This document shows, piece after piece, positions 1-10,066 of a DNA stretch of 64,000 nucleotides. Made by a program: the position numbers and the translations under genes. Positions within the stretch are counted from its first letter, which is position 1; each line of letters begins with the position of its first letter. The DNA is from Neodontobutis hainanensis (Eukaryota > Chordata > Actinopteri > Gobiiformes > Odontobutidae): NCBI GenBank assembly GCA_024349245.1, contig JALDNG010001367.1:7501-71500 (forward strand), given 5' to 3'. The notes below the pieces were generated by a model. It saw only the letters and a list, made by a program, of their open reading frames with translations, was not told the DNA's origin and searched no databases.

Positions 1-1158
1 AGCCCCGAGCGTCTGAGCCCCGAGCGTCTGAGTCCCGAGGGTCTGAGCCCCGAGCGTCTGAGTCCCAAGGGTCTGAGTCCTGAGGGTCTGAGTCCTGAGG
101 GTCTGAGTCCTGAGGGTCTGAGTCCTGAGCCCCGAGCGTCTGAGTCCCGAGCGTCTGAGCGTCTGAGTCCCGAGGGTCTGAGCCCCGAGCGTCTGAGTCC
201 CAAGGGTCTGAGTCCCAAGGGTCTGAGCCCCGAGCGTCAGAGTCTCAAGGGTCTGGTTCCGGGGTGTCTGAGCGTCTGAGTCCTGAGGGTCTGAGTCCTG
301 AGGGTCTGAGTCCTGAGGGTCTGAGCGTCTGAGTCCTGAGGGTCTGAGTCCCGAGGGTCTGAGCGTCTGAGTCCCGAGCGTCTGAGGGTCTGAGTCCCGA
401 GTGTCTGAGCGTCTGAGTCCTGAGTGTCTGAGCGTCTGAGTCCCGAGCGTCTGAGTCCCGAGGGTCTGAGTCCCGAGGGTCTGAGTCCCGAGTGTCTGAG
501 TCCTGAGCGTCTGAGCGTCTGAGTCCCGAGGGTCTGAGTCCCGAGTGTCTGAGTCCCGAGGGTCTGGGTCCTGAGCGTCTGAGTCCTGAGCGTCTGAGTC
601 CTGAGGGTCTGAGCGTCTGAGTCCCGAGGGTCTGAGTCCTGAGGGTCTGAGCGTCTGAGTCCCGAGCGTCTGAGCGTCTGAGTCCTGAGGGTCTGAGTCC
701 CGAGTGTCTGAGCGTCTGAGTCCTGAGGGTCTGAGTCCCGAGTGTCTGAGCGTCTGAGTCCCGAGGGTCTGAGTCTTGAGGGTCTGAGTCCCGAGGGTCT
801 GAGTCCCGAGCGTCTGAGTCGAGCGTCTGAGTCCCGAGGGTCTGAGTCCCGAGGGTCTGAGTCCCGAGCGTCTGAGTCCCGAGCGTCTGAGTCCCGAGGG
901 TCTGAGTCCCGAGCGTCTGAGTCCCGAGCGTCTGAGTCCCGAGGGTCTGAGTCCCGAGCGTCTGAGTCCCGAGCGTCTGAGTCTTGAGGGTCTGAGCGTC
1001 TGAGTCCCGAGGGTCTGAGTCCCGAGCGTCTGAGTCCCGAGCGTCTGAGTCCCGAGCGTCTGAGTCCCGAGGGTCTGAGTCCCGAGCGTCTGAGTCCCGA
1101 GCGTCTGAGTCCCGAGGGTCTGAGCGTCTGAGTCCCGAGGGTCTGAGGGTCTGAGTCC
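1..1158. repeat. Minisatellite, 15-nt unit (GTCTGAGTCCCGAGG)
   Basis: A tandem array runs from the window edge to about 1158 with unit GTCTGAGTCCCGAGG or its GAGC variant. Shorter units in which GTCTGAGC is followed directly by GTCTGAG interrupt the 15-nt rhythm. Variants CCTGAGG, CCAAGG and CTTGAGG are interspersed. The left boundary is outside the window. The frames are open by periodicity only, so no protein is proposed. Confidence 0.95.
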
Positions 1159-1772
1159 TGATGATTGGTGATTTAATAATGACTGGACTGTTTTATAACC
1201 CATTTCCAAAAGGTCTTCTCAGTAAAACGTTGGTGTGGATGAAGACAAGAGTTTTGTGAATATGTTTTTGTTCAGCAGTGTTTCTGTGATGAGAGGTTTA
1301 TGTCTGACCCTGACGTTCTGTCGCAGTGAAACCAGAGAAACACCGCCAAACAAACACCGCTGAGCTGACGCCACACTGTGATGTCACTACGTAACACACC
1401 TAATCTGAGGAAACTGAACTTACTGAAATAACAGAAAAGTGTAAAAACAAAGACAATGTGTCAGTCTTTCAGACTTTTGTCAGCCGTTTCTGGTCTTGTG
1501 TCTGAGAATAAACTGTGGAGATTATTTGTTTCTAGAACAATAAATGAAGGAAATTCAAAAATCTTAATCTCCTGACGTCCTCCAGTTTGTGTTTGTTCAG
1601 AAATGAGACAGGTCAATGTTTAATGATGAATGATATTTATGTGAGAATATTACAGTTTCAATGAGAGAAGAGGAGCAGAGACAGAGCAGAACACACTTTG
1701 ACACAATCACATGAAGCTACAGCCGCACGAGGATCACAAAGCAGGAGTCAGGATCTCTAAATGGAAAACAGT
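1159..1772. other. Intergenic, no gene seen
   Basis: Unique AT-rich sequence between two minisatellites. I see no zinc-finger motif, no first-exon cassette and no recognisable transposon in it. Confidence 0.6.
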
Positions 1773-2548
1773 TCCGCCCTGTGAGGTCCGACCGTTCCAC
1801 CCTGTGAGGTCCGACCGTTCCGCCCTGTGAGTAAACAGTTCCACCCTGTGAAGTCCGACCGTTCCGCCCTGTGAGTAAACAGTTCCACCCTGTGAGGTCC
1901 GACTGTTCCGCCCTGTGAGGTCCGACTGTTCCGCCCTGTGAGGTCCGACCGTTCCGCCCTGTGAGTAAACAGTTCCACCCTGTGAGGTCCGACCGTTCCG
2001 CCCTGTGAGGTCCGACCGTTCCGCCCTGTGAGTAAACAGTTCCACCCTGTGAGGTCCGACTGTTCCGCCCTGTGAGGTCCGACTGTTCCGCCCTGTGAGG
2101 TCCGACCGTTCCGCCCTGTGAGGTCCGACCGTTCCGCCCTGTGAGTAAACAGTTCCACCCTGTGAGGTCCGACCGTTCCGCCCTGTGAGGTCCGACCGTT
2201 CCGCCCTGTGAGTAAACAGTTCCACCCTGTGAGGTCCGACCGTTTCACCCTGTGAGGTCCGACCGTTCCGCCCTGTGAGTAAACAGTTCCACCCTGTGAG
2301 GTCCGACCGTTCCGCCCTGTGAGTAAACAGTTCCACCCTGTGAGGTCAGACCGTTCCACCCTGTGAGGTCCGACCGTTCCGCCCTGTGAGTAAACAGTTC
2401 CACCCTGTGAGGTCCGACCGTTCCGCCCTGTGAGTAAACAGTTCCACCCTGTGAGGTCAGACCGTTCCACCCTGTGAGGTCAGACCGTTCCACCCTGTGA
2501 GGTCCGACCGTTCCGCCCTGGGAGGTCCGACCGTTCCACTCTGTGAGG
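1773..2548. repeat. Minisatellite of two alternating units (23 and 21 nt)
   Basis: Two related units alternate: a 23-nt unit containing GACCGTTCCGCCCTGTGAG and a 21-nt unit containing AGTAAACAGTTCCACCCT. They occur in small blocks, giving a higher-order pattern. The array lies in the 3' flank of ZNF-A. Several minus-strand open frames cross it and are treated as by-products. Confidence 0.93.
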
Positions 2549-2923
2549 TCAAATGTTCTGCTCCATCACGTCTCAGACACACAGCAACAGTGAAGGTTGT
2601 GAGTTTAACGCTACAACACTAGAACTGTGTGTTTACTGAAGAGACTTAATGTAAATACATTCACGCAGCGTTTAAAGCCTGTAAGAAAAGTGAAGGAGGG
2701 AAGTGCTGCTGCTGCAGGTGTGACCCGAGACAGAGCAGCTAAAGCCCTGTGCAGCCCAGTTCCCTAAGAACTGTCCCGGACACATCTGTTTCTCTCTGGT
2801 TTCTCATTTGAAGACAAAACTCTAATGGACAGACATTACACGGCGGTGATGCTACGGACATAAAATGTATCAAATATTTAACTCAAAAATAGAAAGGTTC
2901 AGAGTTCAGAGACATTAATGCCT
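2549..2923. other. 3' flank of ZNF-A
   Basis: About 370 bases between a minisatellite and the ZNF-A stop codon. This is the expected 3' UTR of the minus-strand gene. No other gene is visible. Confidence 0.5.
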
Positions 2924-4218
2924 TCATTCAGTGATCGGTCCCTGTACAACATCAGACTGTTCCTCAACACAGACTCGTCCCACATCGACTGCTGCAGCCT
3001 CAGGCCCCAGCTCGGGTCCCAGCTCAGACCCAGCCTCAGGTCCCAGCTCAGACCCAGCCTCAGCCCCCAGCTCAGAACCCGGCTCGGGCCCCAGCTCGGG
3101 TCCCAGCTCAGACCCCAGCTCAGAACCTGGCTCGGGCCCCAGCTCGGGTCCCAGCTCGGGTCCCAGCTCAGACCCAGCCTCAGCCCCAGCCTCAGGTCCC
3201 AGCTCAGACCCAGCCTCAGCCCCCAGCTCGGGTCCCAGCTCAAACCCCAGCTCAGAACCCGGCTCGGGCCCCAGCTCGGGGCCCGGCTCCTCTCCGGTGT
3301 GGAACCTGATGTGTCGCCTCAGACTGATGTTCTGTGTGAAGCCCTTCTGACAGAAGGGGCAGCTGAAGGGCTTGTCTCCGGTGTGAGTTCTCATGTGGGT
3401 GTTCAGGTTCCCTCTGTCCGTGAAGCCTTTCTGACAAACCGAGCAGCTGAAGGGCCGCTCTCCTGTGTGCGTCGCTGTGTGCTGTTTCAAGTGACTCTTC
3501 TGTGAAAAACTCTTGTTACAAACCGGACAGCTGAAGGGTCTCTGTCCCGTGTGGATTAAGACATGTCGTTGTAACTCTGCATTTCGCTGAAAACCTTTGC
3601 CACAGTCCGGGCATTTGTGTCGTTTGGCGTTTCCTCCTGAAGAGTCGGCTTTGGCCTGTTCTGGTTTGACTTTCGGAGGCTTCTCTGTGTGAGTTCTCAT
3701 GTGCCTCTTCAAGTTTATTTTTTGAGTAAAACCTTTCCCACAGACGGAGCACTTGAACGGTCTCTGTCCCGTGTGAACCGGCATGTGTCGCTCTAACTCC
3801 GAGTTACGCAGAAACCTCTTCTCACACTCAGAGCATTTGTAGCGTTTGTTTTTCCCTCCGGCATCACTCACGGAGGAGTCAGTGTTGATCATGGCAAAGC
3901 TCCTTTTCGACGGAGACTGCTCTTGGGTCCATTCGTCAGATTGGTCCGTAGTGTGTCCCTCAGAGTCTGAGTGTAAAAGTGTGAGTGGATCTGAGCTGCA
4001 GCCTGCTTCTGCTCCACAGTCCTCTCCATTAGTTTCCTCTCTGTTCTCCTCAGGTGCTCTCTGATGAAGCACAGAAGACTCATCTTCATCTTCACTTTTC
4101 ACAGGGACAGGAGGGAATGAAAACTCCTGCAGCTGCTCTTCCTCTGGTTCCTCTTTGATGTGCATCGGCTCTGGACTGGTCTCCACTTCATCTCGAGATA
4201 CAGTCACAATCTGAACAC
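2924..4218 (-). CDS. ZNF-A last exon: C2H2 zinc-finger protein with repeat-coded tail
   Basis: This exon encodes a nuclear DNA-binding C2H2 zinc-finger protein, probably a transcriptional regulator or repeat silencer; the target is unknown. It starts after a splice acceptor (TCCTGCAG) at 4219 and joins the exon at 5126-5285 in phase 1, giving about 484 residues. An acidic linker (IKEEPEEEQLQEF, then SSVLHQRAPEEN and DPLTLLHSDSE) precedes six fingers, each C-X2-C-X12-H-X3-H: YKCSECEKRF, FKCSVCGKGF, HKCPDCGKGF, FSCPVCNKSF, FSCSVCQKGF and FSCPFCQKGF. Fingers 2 and 3 are separated by a noncanonical spacer of about 20 residues. After the last finger the protein runs into about 100 residues of PELGPEPGSELG-type repeats coded by a minisatellite, ending AAAVDVGRVCVEEQSDVV. 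No KRAB or SCAN domain is seen. Confidence 0.88.
2999..3292. repeat. Coding minisatellite in the ZNF-A C-terminus
   Basis: Units of about 12 nt (CCCAGCTCGGGT and variants with CAGACC, CAGAAC, CTCAGG) lie inside the last exon of ZNF-A. In the gene frame they read as Gly-Pro-Glu-Leu and Gly-Ser-Glu-Leu repeats. The array begins immediately after the final finger linker (TGEE), so it extended or replaced the original C-terminus without breaking the frame. Confidence 0.9.
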
Positions 4219-4374
4219 CTGCAGGACACAGAGCAGATGCTAATGAGTGAGCAGCTCCACATCAATACAAAGCCCTAAATAACCTTCATGTGAGCCACCG
4301 ATGTGACAGAATTAATGTATCTATGTTTTTCTGCAAAAATCTCTTTAACCGCATCAGCTTTGCTCCAAACGACA

Positions 4375-4690
4375 ACATATATTTAAAAATAAAACAAATA
4401 TTCATTATATATTACAAATATACTCACAAATATATTTAAAAAAGAACAAATATTTATCATATATTACAAATATACTCACAAATATATTTTAAAAAGAACA
4501 AATATTTATCATATTATATTACAAATATACTAACAAATATTTAAAAAACATATTCATATATTACAAATATACTCACACATACTTTAAAAAGAACAAATAT
4601 TCATCATATTATATATCAAATATACTCAAATATATTTAAAAAACAAATATTCATATTATATTACAAATATACTCACAAATATATTTAAAA
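4375..4690. repeat. AT-rich tandem repeat, unit near 55 nt
   Basis: About five or six imperfect copies share ACAAATATACTCACAAATA, separated by ATTTAAAAA runs and TATTCAT segments. The array is intronic in ZNF-A. Confidence 0.8.
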
Positions 4691-4810
4691 AGGCACACAT
4701 ATCTGATGATTTTATAGCAGTTTTGTTCTGTCTGGAGGGTCAGAGGTCAGAGGAGCAGGAAATGGGTTGATACAAAATAAAAGACAAAAGGAGGAACTGC
4801 AGTGAAGGAC

Positions 4811-4837
4811 ATTATTATTATTATTATTATTATTATT
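4811..4837. repeat. (ATT)n microsatellite
   Basis: Uninterrupted ATT trinucleotides inside ZNF-A intron 1. Confidence 0.9.
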
Positions 4838-5125
4838 GGGCTGTGTCAAAGAAGAAAAGCTGTTTTAAATCTAAAAGAATAAAGTTCTTTTACAAAACCA
4901 CCGGTGGATCTGAATGTTTTAGTCCCGTTTAGATTAACATTTCTGTTGCTGAAACGTTTATTTAGTCAAATGAACAACAAACCGTTTGTTTCGAGCTTTA
5001 ACTGCTTCAGACACAGATTTACGAGAAAAGCGCAAACACCGTAAACATGACGTTAATGACGCAACTAGAACCGTCTCCGTTTGGACACTTTAGTCATAAA
5101 CCAAGTGGAACCTGGTCTAACGCAC

Positions 5126-5285
5126 CTGGCTCCAGTAGTTGTTGTTGTGTGTTGTTCCTTTGTTTGAACCTGTGCACTTCCTCCTCATACTCCGCTATGG
5201 TTCTTTCAAACAGCTCAAATATCTCTTCCGCTGCCGCAGTCAGGCGCTCATTCACCAAAGCTCTCAGCTTCTGGCCTTTAGACAT
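5126..5285 (-). CDS. ZNF-A exon 1: helical N-terminal domain of fish ZNF
   Basis: This first coding exon starts MSKGQKLRALVNERL and continues through AAAEEIFELFERTIAEYEEEV, a charged, probably helical segment. From memory, this type of N-terminus precedes C2H2 arrays in many fish ZNF genes. The exon ends at 5126 with CCAG followed by donor GTGCG, leaving phase 1, which fits the last exon at 4218. The family function is not established to my knowledge; a protein-interaction role is inference. ZNF-A is the only gene here with this N-terminus; the others use the MAEVKLKEE exon. Confidence 0.82.
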
Positions 5286-5399
5286 TTTTACAAACTGTGT
5301 CTGTAGCTTTAGCTGCAGCTAACGGCCCTGACACACTCCACAACTACACTTTAGGATCATTACCGCCCCCTGCTGCTCACACCACACACTCACACCCAG

Positions 5400-6395
5400 A
5401 CCCACTAAAGCCTGTTCAGATCTGACTAAACCTGTTCAGACCCGACTAAAACCTGTTCAGATTCAACTAAAACCTGTTCAGACCCGACTAAATTCTGTTC
5501 AGGCACGACTAAAACCTGTTCAGACCCACTAAAACCTGTTCAGATCCGACTAAAACCTGTTCAGATCCGACTAAAACCTGTTCAGACACGACTAAAACCT
5601 TTTCAGATCCGACTAAAACCTGTTCAGATCTGACTAAAACCTGTTCAGATCCGACTAAAACCTGTTCAGACCCGACTAAAACCTGTTCAGATTCAACTAA
5701 AACCTGTTCAGATCCGACTAAAACCTGTTCAGACACGACTAAAACCTGTTCAGACCCACTAAAACCTGTTCAGACACGACTAAAACCTGTTCAGACCCAC
5801 TAAAACCTGTTCAGATCCGACTAAAACCTGTTCAGATCCGACTAAAACCTGTTCAGACACGACTAAAACCTGTTCAGACCCACTAAAACCTGTTCAGATC
5901 CGACTAAAACCTGTTCAGATCCGACTAAAACCTGTTCAGACATGACTAAAACCTGTTCAGATCTGACTAAAACCTGTTCAGATCCAACTAAAACCTGTTC
6001 AGACACGACTAAAACCTGTTCAGACCCACTAAAACCTGTTCAGACCCGACTAAAACCTGTTCAGATTCAACTAAAACCTGTTCAGATCTGACTAAAACCT
6101 GTTCAGATCTGACTAAAACCTGTTCAGATTCAACTAAAACCTGTTCAGATCCGATTAAAACCTGTTCAGACCCACTAAAACCTGTTCAGATCCGACTAAA
6201 ACCTGTTCAGATCTGACTAAAACCTGTTCAGACACGACTAAAACCTGTTCAGATTCAACTAAAACCTGTTCAGATCTGACTAAAACCTGTTCAGATCTGA
6301 CTAAAACCTGTTCAGACACGACTAAAACCTGTTCAGATCCGACTAAAACCTGTTCAGATCTGACTAAAACTTGTTCAAAGCCAAATAAAACCTGT
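5400..6395. repeat. Minisatellite, 21-nt unit (CTAAAACCTGTTCAGAT)
   Basis: Roughly 47 copies of a 21-nt unit, CTAAAACCTGTTCAGAT followed by CCGA, CTGA or TCAA, with shorter GACCCA variants. It starts about 115 bases upstream of the ZNF-A start codon, so it may sit in the promoter region. The same unit forms the array at 59366-60606, in the same strand sense. Confidence 0.95.
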
Positions 6396-6551
6396 TCATA
6401 TTTAATGGACTTTCAGATTGTAATAAACTGTTTAAGACACATTCAGCTCCAAAAACACAATTCTTTTCCCAGGATTTAAGTTTAATCAATACAAATAAAA
6501 CATTTTATAATTACTGTAGCAACATGAACAAGTCTAGACCCAGCTCTTTAT

Positions 6552-6737
6552 GTGTCTCCTCAGGTTAAAGGTCACGTGTCTCCTCAGGTTAAAGGTCACC
6601 TGTCTCCTCAGGTTAAAGGTCACGTGTCTCCTCAGGTTAAAGGTCACCTGTCTCCTCAGGTTAAAGGTCACGTGTCTCCTCAGGTTAAAGGTCACGTGTC
6701 TCCTCAGGTTAAAGGTCACGTGTCTCCTCAGGTGAAG
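6552..6737. repeat. 24-nt minisatellite next to a ZNF exon fragment
   Basis: About eight units of 24 nt containing GTGTCTCCTCAGGTTAAAG. The core resembles the segment reading TTCTCCTCAGGTGCTC in the adjacent ZNF acidic-linker fragment (minus strand RAPEEN codons). The array may therefore have grown out of coding sequence. Confidence 0.9.
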
Positions 6738-6836
6738 GCGTCTCTGCTCTGTGTCCAAAGTGAAGCAGGATGTGTCTGCTGTTCTCCTCAGGTGCTCTTT
6801 GATGAAGAACAGAGGACTCGTCTTCATCATCTGCAC
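6738..6836 (-). pseudogene. ZNF-B relic: acidic-linker fragment
   Basis: The minus strand reads SADDEDESSVLHQRAPEEN, matching the linker of ZNF-A, D and H, then continues SRHILLHFGHRAE with no fingers. It is cut on its upstream side by a LINE beginning at about 6838 and on its downstream side by a 24-nt minisatellite. The matching first exon is probably 8258-8319. With fingers absent, this is a broken gene. Confidence 0.75.
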
Positions 6837-6837
6837 T

Positions 6838-7596
6838 GGGGCGGTTTGCAGCCGAGTGTGAAGCGGCTGGGATGAGGATCAGCACCTCCAAGTCTGAGAC
6901 CATGGTTCTCAGTCGGAAAAGGGTGGCTTGCCCCCTCCAGGTTGGTGGAGAGCTCCTGCCTCAAGTGGAGGAGTTTAAGTATCTCAGGGTCTTGTTCACG
7001 AGTGAGGGAAGGAGGGAACGTGAGATCGACAGACGGATCGGTGCAGCTTCTGCAGTAATGCGGTCGATGTACCGGTCAGTCGTGGTGAAGAAGGAGCTGA
7101 GCTGTAAGGCAAAGCTCTCGATTTACCGGTCGATTTACGTTCCTACTCTCACCTATGGTCATGAGCTTTGGGTCATGACCGAAAGAACAAGATCCCGGAT
7201 ACAGGCGGCCGAAATGAGCTTTCTCCGCAGAGTGGCGGGGCGCTCCCTTAGAGATAGGGTGAGGAGCTCGGTCACTCGGGAGGAGCTCAAAGTAGAGCCG
7301 CTGCTCCTTCACATCGAGAGGAGCCAGCTGAGGTGGCTCGGGCATCTGTTTCGGATGCCTCCCGGACGCCTCCCTAGGGAGGTGTTCCGGGCATGTCCCA
7401 CTGGGAGGAGACCTCGGGGAAGACCTAGGACACGCTGGAGGGACTATGTCTCTCGGCTGGCCTGGGAACGCCTCGGTATCCCCCCGGAAGTGCTGGAGGA
7501 AGTGTCTGGGGAGAGGGAAGTCTGGGCGTCTTTGCTTAGACAGCTGCCCCCGCGACCCGGCCCCGGATAAGCGGTAGAAGATGGATGGATGGATGG
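6838..7596 (+). mobile_element. RTE-type LINE, 3' portion of reverse transcriptase ORF
   Basis: The frame at 6872-7570 encodes the C-terminal part of a non-LTR retrotransposon polyprotein: KSETMVLSRKRV, FKYLRVLFTSEG, YVPTLTYGHELWVMTER, then RWLGHLFRMP and GRPRTRWRDYV near the end. It is followed by ATAAGCGGTAGAAG and a (GGAT)n tail, the usual 3' end of this fish RTE/Rex3-like group (family placement from memory). It is 5'-truncated; the endonuclease and catalytic RT core are missing. The 5' junction falls inside the ZNF-B linker. Confidence 0.85.
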
Positions 7597-8160
7597 TCTA
7601 AACCGGGACTAAACCAGGTCTAAACCAAGTGTAAACCCGGTCTAAACCAGGTCTAAACCCGGTCTAAACCAGGTCTAAACCAGGTCTAAACCTGGACTAA
7701 ATCAGGACTAAGCCACGTGTAAACCCGGTCTAAACCAGGTCTAAACCAGGTCTAAAAAAGGACTAAACCAGGTCTAAACCAGGACTAAACCTGGACTAAA
7801 CCAGGTCTAAAAAAAGGACTAAACCAGGTCTAAACCAGGACTAAACCAGGTCTAAACCAGGACTAAACCAGGTCTAAACCAGGTCTAAACCAGGACTAAA
7901 CCAGGTCTAAACCAGGTCTAAAAAAGGACTAAACCAGGTCTAAACCAGGACTAAACCAGGACTAAACCAGGACTAAACCAGGTCTAAACCAGGACTAAAC
8001 CAGGTCTAAACCAGGTCTAAACCAGGATTAAACCAGGTCTAAACCAGGACTAAACCAGGACTAAACCAGGTCTAAACCAGGTCTAAACCAGGACTAAACC
8101 AGGTCTAAACCAGGACAAAACCAGGACTAAACCTGGACTAAACCAGGTGTAAACCCGGTC
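7597..8160. repeat. Minisatellite, 11-nt unit (CTAAACCAGGT)
   Basis: About 50 units of CTAAACCAGGT or CTAAACCAGGA, with A-rich variants (CTAAAAAAGGA). It begins right after the LINE tail and ends about 100 bases downstream of the ZNF-B first exon, so it occupies intron 1 of that relic. Confidence 0.94.
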
Positions 8161-8257
8161 TATTGTTAATGACTGATACATATTTACAGATGCACACTGT
8201 GTTTCTGAAGACAGTCCTCTGAGCGGCTCCTGCGCCCCCTGTCGGCGGTGCTCTGAC

Positions 8258-8319
8258 CTGTGTTTGGTGTTTGGTGGGTCCCACAGCTCCGTCTCCTCCT
8301 TCAGCTTCACTTCTGCCAT
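8258..8319 (-). CDS. ZNF-B exon 1 (orphan MAEVKLKEE first exon)
   Basis: The exon encodes MAEVKLKEETELWDPP then NTKH and ends in CACAG before a GTCAGAGC donor, giving 62 coding nt and phase 2. It is one of five first-exon cassettes in the window and is preceded by the same upstream segment. No finger exon follows within reach: downstream lie a minisatellite, a LINE and a linker fragment. It could still be transcribed. Confidence 0.75.
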
Positions 8320-8457
8320 GTTTCACTGCGCTCTGTTCACTTTAAGGCTCCGCTTTGGGGCTGTTTGTCACAGTTAGCTTCAGAGCTAATCACACAGGGG
8401 TCCTCACGAGTTCACTGAGAGGGGCGTCCTGACAGCTGCCTGTTCAAAAACACAGCT
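8320..8457 (-). promoter_or_regulatory. Shared ZNF upstream cassette, copy 1
   Basis: This segment directly precedes the start codon and is repeated at every MAEVKLKEE exon. Landmarks on the plus strand: GTTAGCTTCAGAGCTAATC, then CACGAGTTCACTGAGAGG and CTGACAGCTGCCTGTTC. Promoter plus 5' UTR is inferred from position and conservation; I see no obvious TATA box. Confidence 0.6.
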
Positions 8458-9027
8458 CTGGGGCTGATGTGTTGGGATTTTTGTGCTTTTAAAGTGAAAC
8501 ATAAAGTGAACACAGGGAAGGCTTGAGGACCCTCCTTTAACCAGACTCTATGAAAAGAACATTTAGTTAGGATTATAGTTTGAATCTTGCATTTATTATA
8601 TTGCTCAATGTTTCCATTAATGTACAAATAAAAAGACAAAAGAATAGAAAAATAGACTTATCCATAAAGTTATGAGTAAAAGAGAAAAACTGTGAGCTGC
8701 AGGTGTGACAGAGCTCTTTATTCAACACAGCAGTACATTTTCAGAAGACGCTGCACTAAACCCTGTCCTGCCTGGGCTGGAACCATTAGACTCAGTCTTT
8801 ATGAGACTGGAGACCTTTATCCTGTAGAGGGCGCACATCCCTGTCAGCGCTGCCATGGTCGCTACAAGTAGAGACTATCCCTGGGGCATGTTTGTCAGAA
8901 AGAGCCTGTCTCTGAAACATTGGGTCTTGGTGTTAGGGTTGGTTCAGAATAGTTCAGTGCCATCTTTGATTGAAAGTGCTCACTGTGGTTCAGACGGTGT
9001 TCGGTTTAAATACAGACTTTTAGGTTT
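8458..9027. other. Intergenic, 3' flank of ZNF-C
   Basis: No gene is recognised. The part next to 9028 is presumably the ZNF-C 3' UTR. Confidence 0.5.
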
Positions 9028-9891
9028 CTATCCGGTGTGAGTGTTCACATGTGCATTAAGGTTCCCTGATTTGGAAAAGCCTTTCCCACAGACCTGACAG
9101 CTGTAGGGTTTCTCTCCTGTGTGGACTCTAACGTGTATGTTCAGGTGACTTCTGCACGCAAAACCCTTCTCACAGAACGGGCAGGTGATCACTTTCTGTT
9201 CCGTGTGAATTCTCACGTGTTTCCAGAGAGAAACTTCACTTACAAAACCTTTCTGACACACAGAACACGGGAAAGGTCCTGCTCTCGTGTGAGTCTTCAT
9301 GTGTTTTCGAAGGTGGCCCTGTTCTCGAAAGTCTCTCTCACAAACTGAACACCTGAAAGGTCTCTGTCCTGTGTGGACTAACAAGTGGTTCCGTAAATGC
9401 ACTGTGCGTCGGAACCTCTTCCCACACTCGGAGCAGACGTGTCGTTTGGGTTTTCCTCCGTCGTCGCTCACAGACGAGTCACTTTTCTTCTTTTTGCTCA
9501 GCGGAGGGGCGTCTGGGTGGGCTTTCATGTGCGTGATCAGATATTTGTTGGTTGAATAACTTTTCTTACAAACTGGACAGCTGTAGGGTTTCTCTCCAGA
9601 GTGAGTTCTCATGTGTTCCATAAGATGACACCTGCGTCTGAAATCTTTCTCACAGACAGAACACTTGTGAGGTTTCTGTCCCGTGTGAATGAACATGTGT
9701 CGTCTTAAATCGTGATTACGCTGAAACCTTTTCCCACACTCGGAGCATTTGTGTGGTTTGGAGTTTGGATCAGTCGCAGGAGAGTCATTATCCTGAGTCC
9801 ACTCTTCAGAGTGGTCCGTGTGCTCAGAGTCTGAGTGTTCAAAAACACAGCTCTGGGGCTGTTTGACACAGTTAGCTTCAGAGCTAATCAC
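9028..9891 (-). CDS. ZNF-C: eight-finger C2H2 protein, 5' end uncertain
   Basis: The open frame carries a short linker (HSDSEHTDHSEEW) and eight C2H2 fingers: HKCSECGKRF, HKCSVCEKDF, YSCPVCKKSY, HVCSECGKRF, FRCSVCERDF, FPCSVCQKGF, ITCPFCEKGF and YSCQVCGKGF. It ends after HVNTHTG at a TAG. Fingers 3 and 4 are split by a KKKKSDSSVSDDGG spacer. The first half of the linker (IKEEPEEEQ to DPLTLL) is missing; the frame instead runs back into a copy of the shared upstream cassette, where it opens only at a GTG and closes at an in-frame TGA. No start codon or first exon is evident nearby, so it is either 5'-truncated or spliced from a distant exon. The fingers themselves look intact. Confidence 0.75.
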   Translation of the reverse strand: MISSEANCVKQPQSCVFEHSDSEHTDHSEEWTQDNDSPATDPNSKPHKCSECGKRFQRNHDLRRHMFIHTGQKPHKCSVCEKDFRRRCHLMEHMRTHSGEKPYSCPVCKKSYSTNKYLITHMKAHPDAPPLSKKKKSDSSVSDDGGKPKRHVCSECGKRFRRTVHLRNHLLVHTGQRPFRCSVCERDFREQGHLRKHMKTHTRAGPFPCSVCQKGFVSEVSLWKHVRIHTEQKVITCPFCEKGFACRSHLNIHVRVHTGEKPYSCQVCGKGFSKSGNLNAHVNTHTG

Positions 9892-10066
9892 ACAGGGGTC
9901 CTCACGAGTTCACTGAGAGGGGCGTCCTGACAGCCGCCTGTTCAAAAACACAGCTCTGGGGCTGTTTGACGCTGTTTGACACAGTTAGCTTCAGAGCTAA
10001 TCACACAGGGGTCCTCACGAGTTCACTGAGAGGGGCGTCCTGACAGCTGCCTGTTCAAAAACACAG
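9840..10066 (-). promoter_or_regulatory. Shared ZNF upstream cassette, two tandem copies
   Basis: Two head-to-tail copies (about 9840-9951 and 9952-10066) of the segment containing GTTAGCTTCAGAGCTAATC and CACGAGTTCACTGAGAGG lie upstream of ZNF-C. A small GCTGTTTGAC duplication marks the join. Unlike other copies, no MAEVKLKEE exon follows: the proximal copy fuses straight into the ZNF-C linker. Confidence 0.65.

Larger units (their letters stand above)
4219..5125 (-). other. ZNF-A intron 1
   Basis: The intron lies between a GTGCG donor at 5125 and a TCCTGCAG acceptor ending at 4219. It contains an AT-rich tandem array (about 4375-4690, unit near 55 nt with ACAAATATACTCACAAATA) and an (ATT)n microsatellite at about 4811-4837. 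Confidence 0.7.
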
